Assembly: GCA_034434695.1 (NCBI GenBank)
Contig: DAOTYY010000079.1
Span: forward strand, 1 to 14,249
Source: DYEC01 sp034434695
GTDB lineage: Bacteria; Chloroflexota; Anaerolineae; Anaerolineales; Anaerolineaceae
DNA length: 14,249 nucleotides
Reading direction: 5' to 3'
Shown: positions 1 through 8,212 of the stretch, one piece after another
Layout: every line of letters starts with the position of its first letter
Position numbering within the stretch: position 1 is the first letter of the stretch
Made by a program: the position numbers and the translations under genes
The notes under the pieces: generated by a model
Databases searched by the model: none
The model's input: the letters and a program-made list of their open reading frames with translations, nothing else
Told to the model about the DNA's origin: nothing

Positions 1-98
1 TCACCATCCAACAGGGAGGACAGCCCGGTCGCGGTGGTTTGCCCAAAGGCGCTTATCAGATAGTCGCTGTACAAGTCCAGGAGTTTGCCGTTTTTCAT
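1..98 (-). mobile_element. IS transposase, N-terminal fragment (partial at window edge)
   Basis: The minus-strand ATG at 96-98 opens a frame of 32 complete codons that leaves the window at base 1. The peptide begins MKNGKLLDLYSDYLI and continues FGQTTATGLSSLLDG. This is the typical start of a DDE transposase of the IS4/IS701-like kind, where the amino-terminal Y.DYL.SSFGQTTATGLS.LLDG stretch precedes the SHD..TRFL motif. Only the first tenth or less of such a protein is visible, so catalytic residues cannot be checked and the exact IS family is uncertain. It points away from the polysaccharide genes and is unrelated to them in function. The non-coding IS end would be the next few dozen bases (99 to about 134). 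Confidence 0.8.
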
Positions 99-117
99 AC
101 ACCAAGTTTACTCAAAT

Positions 118-134
118 CTGCGTAAGGTGAGTTA
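118..134. repeat. Probable IS terminal inverted repeat (left element)
   Basis: The 17 bases CTGCGTAAGGTGAGTTA lie just upstream of the transposase start. Aligned without gaps to the reverse complement of 14122-14138 (CCGCCTAACCCGAATTC), they match at 10 of 17 positions. That is the level expected of imperfect terminal repeats of one IS type. The exact end of the element cannot be fixed because the other end of this IS and any target-site duplication lie outside the window. Confidence 0.4.
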
Positions 135-226
135 TAAAAATAACGCGTAACGAAGTAAAACAACAGAATATACCTATCTCAACAATCAATTTAGAGAGGG
201 TCATAAACTATCGCCCCGGCTTCACT
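135..226. other. Non-coding remnant between operon end and IS
   Basis: This AT-rich stretch follows the last FemAB-like gene on the minus strand. I see no terminator hairpin with a T tract. The 3' end of the preceding gene carries a strong Shine-Dalgarno-like AAGGAGG (minus strand, about 230-236). Four bases later a GTG opens only five codons before a stop. A separate ATG at 202-204 opens a hydrophobic frame (MTLSKLIVEIGIFCCF...) that runs into the IS end. The stretch may be the broken start of a further operon gene, but it is too short to call one. Confidence 0.35.
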
Positions 227-1315
227 TTACCTCCTTCGATAGAGACGATAAACGAACATCAGCACAGGACGGAAATAACAAAATATTCTTACATATAGCC
301 ATCTGAAGAACGGGCTGCAAATATACTCATATGTTTCGGGATACATTACAATCTGTTCTGTGTAATGAAGTTTATACTCACTATAAGTATTCAGCAAATG
401 AGCGGGTAGCTCCTGCCCATTTAAGACTGCTCGAGCTGCTTCTGTATCAATACCGCCAAAATCAAACCAGCGGTATCCCTGTTCCCTTGCCCACAGTATA
501 GAAGACCAGATTACACCTTCATTGGGACACAGATTGCTGTGCCTGCCAGACCAGCCAATCCGATAACCGTAAGCGGTGTCTTTATATGCCAGGACAAGAC
601 TGGCAGCCAATGGTTCTCCCTCATACTCTGCTATCAGTAACGCCAACTGCTGACGCGGCTCAAACACATCCCACAATTTTTCAAAAAATGCCTTCGACTG
701 CACCTGAAATTGATTCCGCTCACCAGTCATTTGGTGTAGTCTGGCAAAGAATTCCAGGTCTGCTTTTGTACCCCGACGATATAACAAGCCGGTTCTTTGT
801 GAACGGCGGATTGCATTACGCTTTTTGTATTTGATCTGAGTGGTGAGGATAATTTCAGGGTCAAGGCTGATATCTAACAGGATTGTAGCGGGTTTCTCAA
901 TGTCACCCTGTGAACTCTTTTGAAAGCCCATCTCGATCAGCAGTTCAACGACTTTATCTCCATGATCAGGCGGCTGAAGAACAAAATATTGAACGTTCTG
1001 GGCACATAAGTACCGCTGGATCTCCCTAAGACAGTGTCCGAACAATGCCTGATCATCTTCCCTAAAAAGTGGACCCTTTGAGATATAGCCGATCAAACCA
1101 AAAAGCGGCATGGGACGAACAAAAATTTGTGTCCCCGCAATAATCTCGCCACGCCTCTTAAGTAAAAGACGAAAAGATCGCCAGCCTTGAATGGACTTAA
1201 CTTGCCCCCACAAGCTTCTCTGTGTATAATGTCCGTCCGGCACGTTCCAAACAAAGTTATCCCATTCAGGATCTTCCAATCCTTCAGAAATTTGAGACGA
1301 TACATCAAAACTCAC
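227..1315 (-). CDS. FemAB-like GNAT-fold transferase (copy 1)
   Basis: This 362-residue cytoplasmic protein of the FemAB/FemX superfamily has two tandem GNAT-like folds. Known members move an amino acid from aminoacyl-tRNA to a peptidoglycan precursor, or act on cell-surface polymers. Visible features are the N-terminal block D.EWDNFV....GHYTQRSLWGQVK (residues 16-40), GPLF near 83, a basic helix IKYKKRNAIRRSQRTG (161-176), LLIAEYEGEPLAASLVL (226-242) and YRWFDFGGID (281-290). These match the FemAB-like proteins found in exopolysaccharide clusters. The start is the GTG at 1315, chosen because GGGAGGA sits seven bases upstream. It is the last gene of the operon and a paralogue of the gene just upstream, separated by a 120-base AT-rich gap. 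The substrate is unknown: it could modify peptidoglycan, the exported glycan or a lipid-linked intermediate. No membrane segment is evident apart from an aromatic-rich C-terminal tail (336-356) that could associate with membranes. Confidence 0.8.
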   Translation of the reverse strand: MSFDVSSQISEGLEDPEWDNFVWNVPDGHYTQRSLWGQVKSIQGWRSFRLLLKRRGEIIAGTQIFVRPMPLFGLIGYISKGPLFREDDQALFGHCLREIQRYLCAQNVQYFVLQPPDHGDKVVELLIEMGFQKSSQGDIEKPATILLDISLDPEIILTTQIKYKKRNAIRRSQRTGLLYRRGTKADLEFFARLHQMTGERNQFQVQSKAFFEKLWDVFEPRQQLALLIAEYEGEPLAASLVLAYKDTAYGYRIGWSGRHSNLCPNEGVIWSSILWAREQGYRWFDFGGIDTEAARAVLNGQELPAHLLNTYSEYKLHYTEQIVMYPETYEYICSPFFRWLYVRIFCYFRPVLMFVYRLYRRR

Positions 1316-1435
1316 CAGATTCCTCCCTTGTAAGCGCGGATAGCCAAGTTAACACCCTTTCCATGTTTCAACATAATAATTATCATATTTATCCAATTCC
1401 ATCTCAAAAAGTTTATCTTCTCTGATAGTCTCATC
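1316..1435. other. AT-rich spacer between the two FemAB-like genes
   Basis: This is the longest gap in the operon. It contains the GGGAGGA ribosome-binding site of the downstream gene and otherwise AT-rich sequence. I see no convincing terminator and no tRNA-like or small-RNA structure. A separate promoter for the last gene is possible but not clear. Confidence 0.5.
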
Positions 1436-2575
1436 TTATCCAATAGCTATCTTTATTAAACGATGGACCGCCCATCTGATAACTGAGGTTTTGATCAGCC
1501 TGTCGAAAAGGATCCAATACAACCATCTCTCGCCCGGTATAAGTGCGCGCTCATACGACGGAGGATAAAAAACAGGCTGCCCACCAAAGTTAAGTTTATA
1601 GTGGCTGTAGGTATATTTGTGATCATGCGGAATCGGCAATCCCTTACGCAAAGCTTCGGCAACCGGTATCTCAACACCCAAAAAGTTATACCAGCGATAT
1701 CCCTGCGCCTTTGCCCAACATATTGTGTGCCAGTCAAGCTTATCGTTCGGATATAGATTGGCATGTTGTCTGTTCCAGCCAATCTTATAAGCGCTTACCG
1801 TATCTCTAAAAAGGATGTTGACTTGCGCACTGACCGGTTGTCCCTCGTGTTCGGCAATAAATAACTTAACGCGCTGAGATGGTGCAAAAACCTGCCATAA
1901 CTTTTGATAAAATCTTTTTGGATAAGGGGAAAAACCCTGTCGTTCCGCACTTATCAGGTGCAATTCATAAAAAGTATCTATATCGCCGGCTGTACCTTCG
2001 CGAATCTCAATACCACGCTTGTCAGCCCACCTGATGATTTTGCGGCGTTTAGATGACATCCGTGCAAGAATATCTTCCAAGCTAGATGAAAGATCAATCA
2101 TAATTTCACATCGGGAATCAATATCTCCTAGTAGATTCTCGTTAAAGCCAAATTTTCTTGCCTCCCCTACAAGATGGGTATCTTCAGAGGGCAAACTAAT
2201 CGTCAAAAAGCGAATGCCAAGATGTTTACAGGTATTGATCATGACTTCTAAAACTATTCTGATCAGTCCCGCTTCACCACAACTGTACAGGGGTCCTCGC
2301 CAGACTGCACCAACTTTGCCAGCGATCGGCGCGGGCTTGACAAGCATCTGCACTCCAGCCACAATGCGGTTTTCCACTTTAACCAGTATCCGCACTGGCT
2401 GCCAACCCTGCTCTGCTCTGACCTGCGCCCACAGACTGGTCTGTGAATACTGACCATGTGGGTGACTTTCGACAAATGAGTCCCAAATCGGATCGTTCGC
2501 TGACTCCGACACCAAAATCTCAAAATCCTGCAGATCGCCCAACATCCCTTTTTGTTCGTACCAATAAACGTTCAT
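1436..2575 (-). CDS. FemAB-like GNAT-fold transferase (copy 2)
   Basis: This 379-residue paralogue of the downstream gene shares the same block order: DPIWDSFV....GQYSQTSLWAQVR (residues 28-53), GPLYS (95-99), a basic helix SSKRRKIIRWADKRGI (174-189), LFIAEHEGQPVSAQVN (238-253) and GYRWYNFLGVEIP (292-304). It belongs to the FemAB/peptidoglycan-bridge superfamily of aminoacyl or related transferases, and its acceptor is not known. The ATG at 2575 overlaps the TGA of the preceding glycosyltransferase (ATGA), so translational coupling is likely. An internal ATG at codon 11 has AAAGGG directly against it, too close to be a good ribosome-binding site. The two copies have diverged substantially while keeping the fold motifs. 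This suggests an old duplication and possibly different acceptors, rather than redundancy. Confidence 0.8.
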   Translation of the reverse strand: MNVYWYEQKGMLGDLQDFEILVSESANDPIWDSFVESHPHGQYSQTSLWAQVRAEQGWQPVRILVKVENRIVAGVQMLVKPAPIAGKVGAVWRGPLYSCGEAGLIRIVLEVMINTCKHLGIRFLTISLPSEDTHLVGEARKFGFNENLLGDIDSRCEIMIDLSSSLEDILARMSSKRRKIIRWADKRGIEIREGTAGDIDTFYELHLISAERQGFSPYPKRFYQKLWQVFAPSQRVKLFIAEHEGQPVSAQVNILFRDTVSAYKIGWNRQHANLYPNDKLDWHTICWAKAQGYRWYNFLGVEIPVAEALRKGLPIPHDHKYTYSHYKLNFGGQPVFYPPSYERALIPGERWLYWILFDRLIKTSVIRWAVHRLIKIAIG

Positions 2576-3540
2576 TGTAACACTTCTCTATATACTTCAA
2601 TCAGTTTAGAAGCCACCTGCGCCAGATCAAGCCCCTTTTGTAACAAAGCCTCCCGTCCTTCCACATCTTCAGGACTCATCAGGAGTTGATAAGCAGCGTC
2701 TGTCAGGGCGTTTACATCCCGCTCAACCACGCGATAGCCTGACACACCGCTCAAGAGCTCTGCCGTATCCCCCACCGCTACCCCTACAACCGGCAGATTA
2801 CATGCCATTGCCTCTTTAACAACATTCGGTGAACCCTCGCTATGAGAAACCATGAACATCAAATCACAGGCGTTCATATAAAGCGGCACCTGATCAGCCG
2901 CAACGCCTTTTAAAGCTACCAATTCCATCGGCTCATTTATGCGCTCCTTCAACTGTTCAAAAACCTTCCAAGCCATTGAAAAATTTTTATTGGGATCATT
3001 CGGGTTGGCGGGAAACAAAAGGTACCGATGATCCTGGTGCCAGCCAAGCTGTTCGCGGCACAGCCTTTTATCCATCGGGCGAAAGCGTTCTATATCAATG
3101 CCGTAGGAAATCACATGCGAATGCACAGGCTCAAGCCGTTGCGCCATTTGTGTGGTCATGACAATCACTGCGTCTACCAGACGCGCCAAAACCTTGTTGA
3201 GAAATATTTCGATATAGCTACAAAAATTCATCCGACCATTTTCCATTCTGGAGCCCAGAACGTCCGACCCCATGAAGGTCACCACAACAGGGCGACTAAA
3301 CTGCAGTCGCGCTACCCAACCACAATAACCATAATGAGCATGAAGCAGATCAACATATCGAACCCTACGCCATATCTCTGGCAAGGAAATAAAATATTTC
3401 AAGATCATTACGCCGCGAATCTCGCAAATATCCACTTGTACACCCGCCGCACGCAGCGAATCAATCTGACGGGCAATCGAGGTGGTTGTCGCCGGTCGCT
3501 CAGGGGTAGGTAATTGATTGGTGATCACTAAAACGCGCAT
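2572..3540 (-). CDS. GT4-family glycosyltransferase
   Basis: This 322-residue GT-B-fold, retaining glycosyltransferase would transfer a sugar from an NDP-sugar to a lipid-linked oligosaccharide on the cytoplasmic side of the membrane. The N-terminal acceptor domain starts MRVLVITNQLPTPERPA (residues 1-17), with LLHAHYGYCG (66-75) and TFMGSD (89-94). The C-terminal donor domain has FPANPNDPNKNF (176-187) and SEGSPNVVKEAMACNLPVV (234-252), which contains the EX7E pair E235/E243 typical of GT4. The ATG at 3540 is preferred because TGAGGT lies about eight bases upstream. A TTG 18 bases further upstream has no such site. The stop overlaps the next gene by four bases, and the previous gene ends 21 bases upstream. 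The sugar specificity cannot be read from the sequence. Confidence 0.88.
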   Translation of the reverse strand: MRVLVITNQLPTPERPATTTSIARQIDSLRAAGVQVDICEIRGVMILKYFISLPEIWRRVRYVDLLHAHYGYCGWVARLQFSRPVVVTFMGSDVLGSRMENGRMNFCSYIEIFLNKVLARLVDAVIVMTTQMAQRLEPVHSHVISYGIDIERFRPMDKRLCREQLGWHQDHRYLLFPANPNDPNKNFSMAWKVFEQLKERINEPMELVALKGVAADQVPLYMNACDLMFMVSHSEGSPNVVKEAMACNLPVVGVAVGDTAELLSGVSGYRVVERDVNALTDAAYQLLMSPEDVEGREALLQKGLDLAQVASKLIEVYREVLQ

Positions 3541-3561
3541 CAAAAAAACCTCAACCAAATA

Positions 3562-4749
3562 TCACGAAGTGTGAAGTTCCAAACCTTTTTCAAGGGCAGC
3601 TTTCAACCGCAGTGCAGAACTGCGCCAAGTCCAGTTTTGAGCTGCAACGGATGCCTGCTGCCCCATCTGCGATAGACTACCTGCATTGTTCCAGATTTGC
3701 TGTAACACAGCTAAGAAACCCTGCGGATCAGCCTGATCTGCCCAAAAAACAAACGGTTCATCACCAACCACGTCCGTATGGCAAACGATACGCGTGGCAA
3801 GAATCGGCAACCCGGCAGCCATATACTCAAACAGCTTGATCGGACTGCTAACACGAAATTTTTCCTCATCTGGGAAAGGTAATACACCGAGATGCCCCTC
3901 CGCCAGCACAGACGGCACCTCATGACGTGGCACAGGAGCTCTAACAATCACACCGCCGGCGGAGTCGCGGGCAATTTGCTCTAGATAACTCTGAGCTTCG
4001 CCTGAACCCACAACAGTAAAGATAAATTTCATACCCATCTGGTTAGCCCGGATGACTGCCTGACACAGGCTGTGAATATTCCGCTCCAGGCTGAGTGAAC
4101 CAACATAAAGCAAGCGAATTGGGTCTCCCTGCCCAGGCCATTGCCGGGCAGTAATCGCCGGCGCAAACTGGTCAAGGTGAACACCTGATGTCCACACCCC
4201 CCATAATTTCTGCTCAGGGATCTTGAGGCTTTCAGCCATACGACTTGTAATCGCCGTTTGACCGTCCGTCCAGTAATTAGCAATTTTATTCATCAGCTCG
4301 AGAAACCAGCGGCGCAACCTGCCGCGCAGCGTCTCGTTCTTAATATCCGGCATGTGCAGCGTGCGGGTATCCATTACATAAATTGGACGCCGTTTGCCGA
4401 TAAGGTTTCGCCAGAATCGCAACAGCAACATATAGGGCAACGAGTCCTGCGTAAAAAAGACCACATCAGGAGACGGTTGGACGTGCCGCATGTGGAGAAT
4501 GGCTTTAACATGAAACATCACCTGTCCTAGCAAATAAATCGCTGGCACGTTGATACAATAATTCTCAACCCCCTCTATCGTCCGTAAACCATCTTCCCCA
4601 ATCGAAACCAGAGTCACTTTCCAACCCATCTCGCGCAATTCGCGGGTGATTTCCAGACGCGAGGCGCTGGAAAGTTTCTGCGTAAGATCATCATATACAA
4701 TCCAATAAACATGAGGTGTCTGCAAAGAGATTTTTTTAGACTCGTCCAT
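3562..4749 (-). CDS. GT4-like glycosyltransferase
   Basis: This 395-residue GT-B glycosyltransferase is probably cytoplasmic and membrane-associated. The N-terminal half includes VYWIVYDDLTQKLSSASR (residues 14-31) and PDVVFFTQDSLPYMLLL (94-110). The donor half has IRLLYVGSLSLERNIHSL (211-228), FTVVGSGEAQSYLEQIA (244-260) and VSSPIKLFEYMAAGLPILA (300-318). E308 is the second glutamate of the GT4 EX7E motif. The first position of the pair is replaced (V300), a substitution seen in subgroups with the VSSPxKLFEYM form. The ATG at 4749 is chosen because GGGGTGG lies about seven bases upstream. This gives a 14-base overlap with the flippase-glycosyltransferase gene before it and supports co-transcription. 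The donor sugar and the position in the repeat unit are unknown. Confidence 0.85.
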   Translation of the reverse strand: MDESKKISLQTPHVYWIVYDDLTQKLSSASRLEITRELREMGWKVTLVSIGEDGLRTIEGVENYCINVPAIYLLGQVMFHVKAILHMRHVQPSPDVVFFTQDSLPYMLLLRFWRNLIGKRRPIYVMDTRTLHMPDIKNETLRGRLRRWFLELMNKIANYWTDGQTAITSRMAESLKIPEQKLWGVWTSGVHLDQFAPAITARQWPGQGDPIRLLYVGSLSLERNIHSLCQAVIRANQMGMKFIFTVVGSGEAQSYLEQIARDSAGGVIVRAPVPRHEVPSVLAEGHLGVLPFPDEEKFRVSSPIKLFEYMAAGLPILATRIVCHTDVVGDEPFVFWADQADPQGFLAVLQQIWNNAGSLSQMGQQASVAAQNWTWRSSALRLKAALEKGLELHTS

Positions 4750-7549
4750 ATTTTCCACCCCTTTGAAAAGGCTGTTGTCCATCAGGAAGGTTCGTAAGTT
4801 CCAAATAGAGCCTCATAAGCCGGTCAGCAATGATATCCCAATCGTAGACATTGCGCACCAGCTCAAGCGCGTTAGCGACAATTTGGCTGCGCAAAACATC
4901 GTCTTGTAGCAGTCGCAGAACTGCATCCGCAAACGCTTCGGCGGTGTCCGCAATTAAAAGATGACGGCCATCCACCACATCCAGCCCTTCGCAACCAATA
5001 CTTGTGGAGACGACCGGTCTGCCAAGCGCCATAGCTTCCAAAATTTTCAAGCGTGTACCCCCGCCTGCTCGTAGCGGAATCACGCACACATGAGCTTTTT
5101 GGTAATACGGCACAACATCGTCAACCAATCCAGTAACGTGAATATGATCACTCTGCCATTTCAGCAGCTCTAATCCGGGGCGGTTGCCAACGATCCAGGT
5201 CTGTAAATCGCTCACCCTGCGCCACAGGATTGGAAGAATCTCCCGGCAAAGATAAATAGCTGCGTCAGCATTAGGGGGATAGCCCATACTGCCAACAAAG
5301 ATAATAGCAGGCGGTCCAAGGGGCTCAGCAAGCGGTTGAAGCAGGTGAGTATCAGTGCCATTGGGGATCGTGACCACCTTGAGATCGGGATTCAATGAGT
5401 GGAGAACTTCCCGATCACGCTCCGAAACCGTTACACAACATCCAAAACGCCCTGCAAAGAACGGCTCCCAACGGCGCATTACCCGGCTATCAAACCACAG
5501 GCGAAGTTTGCGAAGCAATCTGCGCTCGATTTTCGCCATGCGCTCCTGTTTCTCGAAAACAATATCATGAAAGGTCAGGACACTTCTAGGGTGCAGAGCC
5601 TTAGGGACTTGGTTAAGATAAAGTCCCATGTAAGAATCTTCAATTTGAACAATGTCAAAATCAATCTGCTGGCAGAGACTTCGAATAGCATTTGCCATAT
5701 CTTCAGAGTGATAAAAACGCAAATCGGGTGGTGTACCCGAAGCCAGATAAGCAACAAACTCCCAAGGTCTATCCAGCGCTCCATAAACAACAGGTGGTTT
5801 AGCCAGAATAATATCCTGACAAAAAGTTTTCAAGTGCTCGATATACTCTGAGCGGATATTCTGGTCATCAAAGGTCAACAACCAAACGTTATGCAGACGC
5901 CCGATACGCTTAAGCAAATTATAGTTGCGGATCGGATTGCCCGCTGTTGGGGGATAAGGGAAATAGGGGGCAATAAACAGAACATTCAAATAATGGCCTT
6001 CGGATGAATTATCATTTGCATACGAGTCAAACACTAGTTTGTTGTCTACTAATAGTGAAGAAGTTTTACGACTCTGAAACATGGCACGTACCCGCGCCCA
6101 AAGATTACAGGTTTCATGCAAAGCAATTTGAATATCGCCGCGAGTGAAAACAGAAAAGGCGTAGCTGGTGACAAAATACAGCACAATAACCGCCGTATAT
6201 AGTGGATAGCCATAAGAATCCAGAAGACGCATTACCCCAGCACAAGCGCCCAAAATTAGCAGGGGTTTAACATAGTCCAGTACATTCACAACAATATATC
6301 GTCTGTGTAGAAACAAAACATTGACAGGATTGACCGCCATGGTGCTGATCAGCCCTGCTAACGCCGCGCCAATTGCTCCCACTTTGGGAATAAGCAAAAA
6401 ATATGCCGCAAAGCTAATAATTGTTCGCAACACATTAATAATCGGTGGTTTATCCGAAGCGCCTGACCCCACCAGTGAATACCCCAACATTGAATCAAGC
6501 ATGGTGAAAATCAAGCCAACCATCATTACCCAGAAAATGGGGACACTGGGGAGATAACGCTCAGAAAAGAGCGTACGATAAATCACAGTCCCAAAACCAA
6601 AAGCAACCAACGCGCCCAAAGCACCCAAAAAAGTTACCAGCCTGTTAGTGTGATTCAGCAGCGAAGAAACGCGTTTGTACTCGCCATTAGCATATAACTT
6701 TGATTGATAAGGATAATAGACATCCAGCAGAGACTCAAACATCATATTAACGCTTTCCGGAATTTTGCGGGCGTACTCGTAAAACGCGATATCTGCCGGA
6801 CCTAATAGAATCCCAATAATTACTGTGTCAGCACGGGAAAAAAGAAAATTGAGGATACGATTGAGAAACAGCGGAAACGAGAACTTCAACAATACCTTCA
6901 GTTTTTGGTAACTGACCTGCAAGGTAGGACGCAACCCAAGCCCCCAAATACCCAACAACAGCGAAAGTAATCTGGAAAGCACCCTTGCCCAGACAACGCC
7001 CATGATACCCTGTCCAAGCCAGATAACCAACACAACCGTAATGACAATGCTCGAAACGCTGCTTGTCAATTCAACCCCACTGACAAGCTTGAACTTGAAC
7101 AGCCCGCTAGCAACAGAACCATAACCTGCGAGCAATCCTTCAATAAACAACAACAATGGCAAATAGATCAGAAAACGGCTGTCCAGCGCTGATCCCAAAG
7201 CTTGAAAAATCAGATTACGAAAAATCAGGATCAGCACACTGGAAACTATCAACATCACGGCAACGAACATGAGGAAAGAGTTAATTAGTGTGTATCGTTC
7301 CCTCTCATCCTCACTGCCGGCAATGAACTTGATAGCAGCGGTGGTGGTGCCAAGATTGCTCAAGCTAACCGCAAAACCGATAATCACCTGCAAAAGCACA
7401 AAGCTGCCATATTCCGCTTCGGGTATCCAGCGTGCATAAATGATCATGCTGGCGAAACCGAGAAAAACCGTCACAAATTTTGCCAGGCTGATGAAAAATG
7501 TACCGGAAATAAAGCGGGAAAGCAGCGAATCAGGCATAGATTTCTTCAA
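4736..7549 (-). CDS. Wzx-type flippase fused to GT4 glycosyltransferase
   Basis: A single 937-codon frame joins two proteins that are normally separate. Residues about 5-475 are a polytopic MOP-superfamily polysaccharide flippase. Typical parts are the opening segment SGTFFISLAKFVTVFLGF, YARWIPEAEYGSFVLLQ (38-54), RADTVIIGILLGPADIAFYEYARKI split around 239-263, and SLVGSGASDKPPIINVLRT (358-376). Residues about 476-519 are a polar linker. Residues 520-925 are a GT4 transferase: NVLFIAPYFPYPPTAGNPIR (522-541), LTFHDIVFEKQ (658-668), TVSERDREVLHSLNPD (707-722), PNGTDTHLLQPL (729-740), FVGSMGYPPNADA (751-763) and IPLRAGGGTRLKILEAMALG (825-844). The latter half resembles the Stp1-like sugar transferases associated with EpsH/PEP-CTERM loci. 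The start is unsettled: a TTG overlaps the previous stop (TTGA), and an ATG lies four codons later at 7537. No internal ATG with a ribosome-binding site is seen near the junction (the ATG at 6082 lacks one). One polypeptide could therefore couple sugar addition to translocation. Confidence 0.88.
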   Translation of the reverse strand: MKKSMPDSLLSRFISGTFFISLAKFVTVFLGFASMIIYARWIPEAEYGSFVLLQVIIGFAVSLSNLGTTTAAIKFIAGSEDERERYTLINSFLMFVAVMLIVSSVLILIFRNLIFQALGSALDSRFLIYLPLLLFIEGLLAGYGSVASGLFKFKLVSGVELTSSVSSIVITVVLVIWLGQGIMGVVWARVLSRLLSLLLGIWGLGLRPTLQVSYQKLKVLLKFSFPLFLNRILNFLFSRADTVIIGILLGPADIAFYEYARKIPESVNMMFESLLDVYYPYQSKLYANGEYKRVSSLLNHTNRLVTFLGALGALVAFGFGTVIYRTLFSERYLPSVPIFWVMMVGLIFTMLDSMLGYSLVGSGASDKPPIINVLRTIISFAAYFLLIPKVGAIGAALAGLISTMAVNPVNVLFLHRRYIVVNVLDYVKPLLILGACAGVMRLLDSYGYPLYTAVIVLYFVTSYAFSVFTRGDIQIALHETCNLWARVRAMFQSRKTSSLLVDNKLVFDSYANDNSSEGHYLNVLFIAPYFPYPPTAGNPIRNYNLLKRIGRLHNVWLLTFDDQNIRSEYIEHLKTFCQDIILAKPPVVYGALDRPWEFVAYLASGTPPDLRFYHSEDMANAIRSLCQQIDFDIVQIEDSYMGLYLNQVPKALHPRSVLTFHDIVFEKQERMAKIERRLLRKLRLWFDSRVMRRWEPFFAGRFGCCVTVSERDREVLHSLNPDLKVVTIPNGTDTHLLQPLAEPLGPPAIIFVGSMGYPPNADAAIYLCREILPILWRRVSDLQTWIVGNRPGLELLKWQSDHIHVTGLVDDVVPYYQKAHVCVIPLRAGGGTRLKILEAMALGRPVVSTSIGCEGLDVVDGRHLLIADTAEAFADAVLRLLQDDVLRSQIVANALELVRNVYDWDIIADRLMRLYLELTNLPDGQQPFQRGGKYGRV

Positions 7550-8196
7550 CCCGCCCCGCGTCTGGAAAACACCGCTGGAATTGTCATTAACAGAATTTTG
7601 ATATCCAACCAGATGGAATAATTCTGAATATAACGAATGTCAAGCCGCAATTGTTCGTCAAAAGAAACCTGACTGCGTGCCGTAACCTGCCAGAGCCCGG
7701 TCATTCCAGGTAGGAACTTCAACCGTTCACTGTGCCAAAGATCAAATTGCTCCACCTCATAAACCGGAAGCGGACGCGGACCAACAAGACTCATCTCCCC
7801 TCGAAGGACATTGAATAACTGCGGCAACTCGTCTATGCTCAGACGGCGAATAAACTTTCCCACGCGCGTAACACGCGGATCGTCCTTAAGCTTTACCCCA
7901 GATTGCACATCAAGCTGCCCCGAAACATAAGCCGCAATATGTTGCCGGTGAAGAGTTTCATCAACATTGTGGTACATCGAACGAAACTTGTACATGTCGA
8001 AGAGTGCGCCATTCAACCCAACTCGTTTTTGCTTGAAGAAAATTGGGCCTGGTGAGTCCAGACGTATCGCCAGCGCAACGATAGCCATCAGGGGCAGGAT
8101 AACCACCATCCCCAAGATTGTGCCTACACAATCCATCGTGCGCTTCAAGATAAACTGGGGCAGCGTATAAGGTGTATCGCGAAATCGCAAGCCCAT
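7546..8196 (-). CDS. Priming phosphoglycosyl transferase (bacterial sugar transferase family)
   Basis: This 216-residue monotopic phosphoglycosyl transferase of the WbaP/PglC/EpsL type transfers a sugar-1-phosphate from an NDP-sugar to undecaprenyl phosphate, starting repeat-unit synthesis. The family signature is complete: KRTMDC (18-23), a re-entrant hydrophobic helix (24-45), LDSPGPIFFKQKRVGLNG (46-63), YKFRSM (69-74), DDPRVTRVGKFIRRLSIDEL (105-124) with the catalytic Asp-Glu at 122-123, GEMSLVGPRPLP (133-144) and FLPGMTGLWQVTARS (161-175). It lacks the N-terminal membrane and CoA-binding-like regions of full WbaP, so it is the minimal catalytic form. The ATG at 8196 has AGTGAGGA about seven bases upstream. 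It follows the lipoprotein gene by only 16 bases and overlaps the fusion gene by four. Sugar specificity is unknown. Confidence 0.93.
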   Translation of the reverse strand: MGLRFRDTPYTLPQFILKRTMDCVGTILGMVVILPLMAIVALAIRLDSPGPIFFKQKRVGLNGALFDMYKFRSMYHNVDETLHRQHIAAYVSGQLDVQSGVKLKDDPRVTRVGKFIRRLSIDELPQLFNVLRGEMSLVGPRPLPVYEVEQFDLWHSERLKFLPGMTGLWQVTARSQVSFDEQLRLDIRYIQNYSIWLDIKILLMTIPAVFSRRGAG

Positions 8197-8212
8197 CTTT
8201 TTTCCTCACTGG

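Noticed and set aside
2019..2453. 144-codon plus-strand open frame
   Set aside because: It is antisense to the FemAB-like gene at 1436-2575, which has clear family motifs. The antisense peptide has none.
3028..3513. 161-codon plus-strand open frame
   Set aside because: It is a shadow of the GT4 gene at 2572-3540, with no domain and no good ribosome-binding site.
5399..5851. 150-codon plus-strand open frame
   Set aside because: It lies antisense inside the glycosyltransferase half of the fusion gene. It has no recognisable motif and its composition follows the opposite strand.
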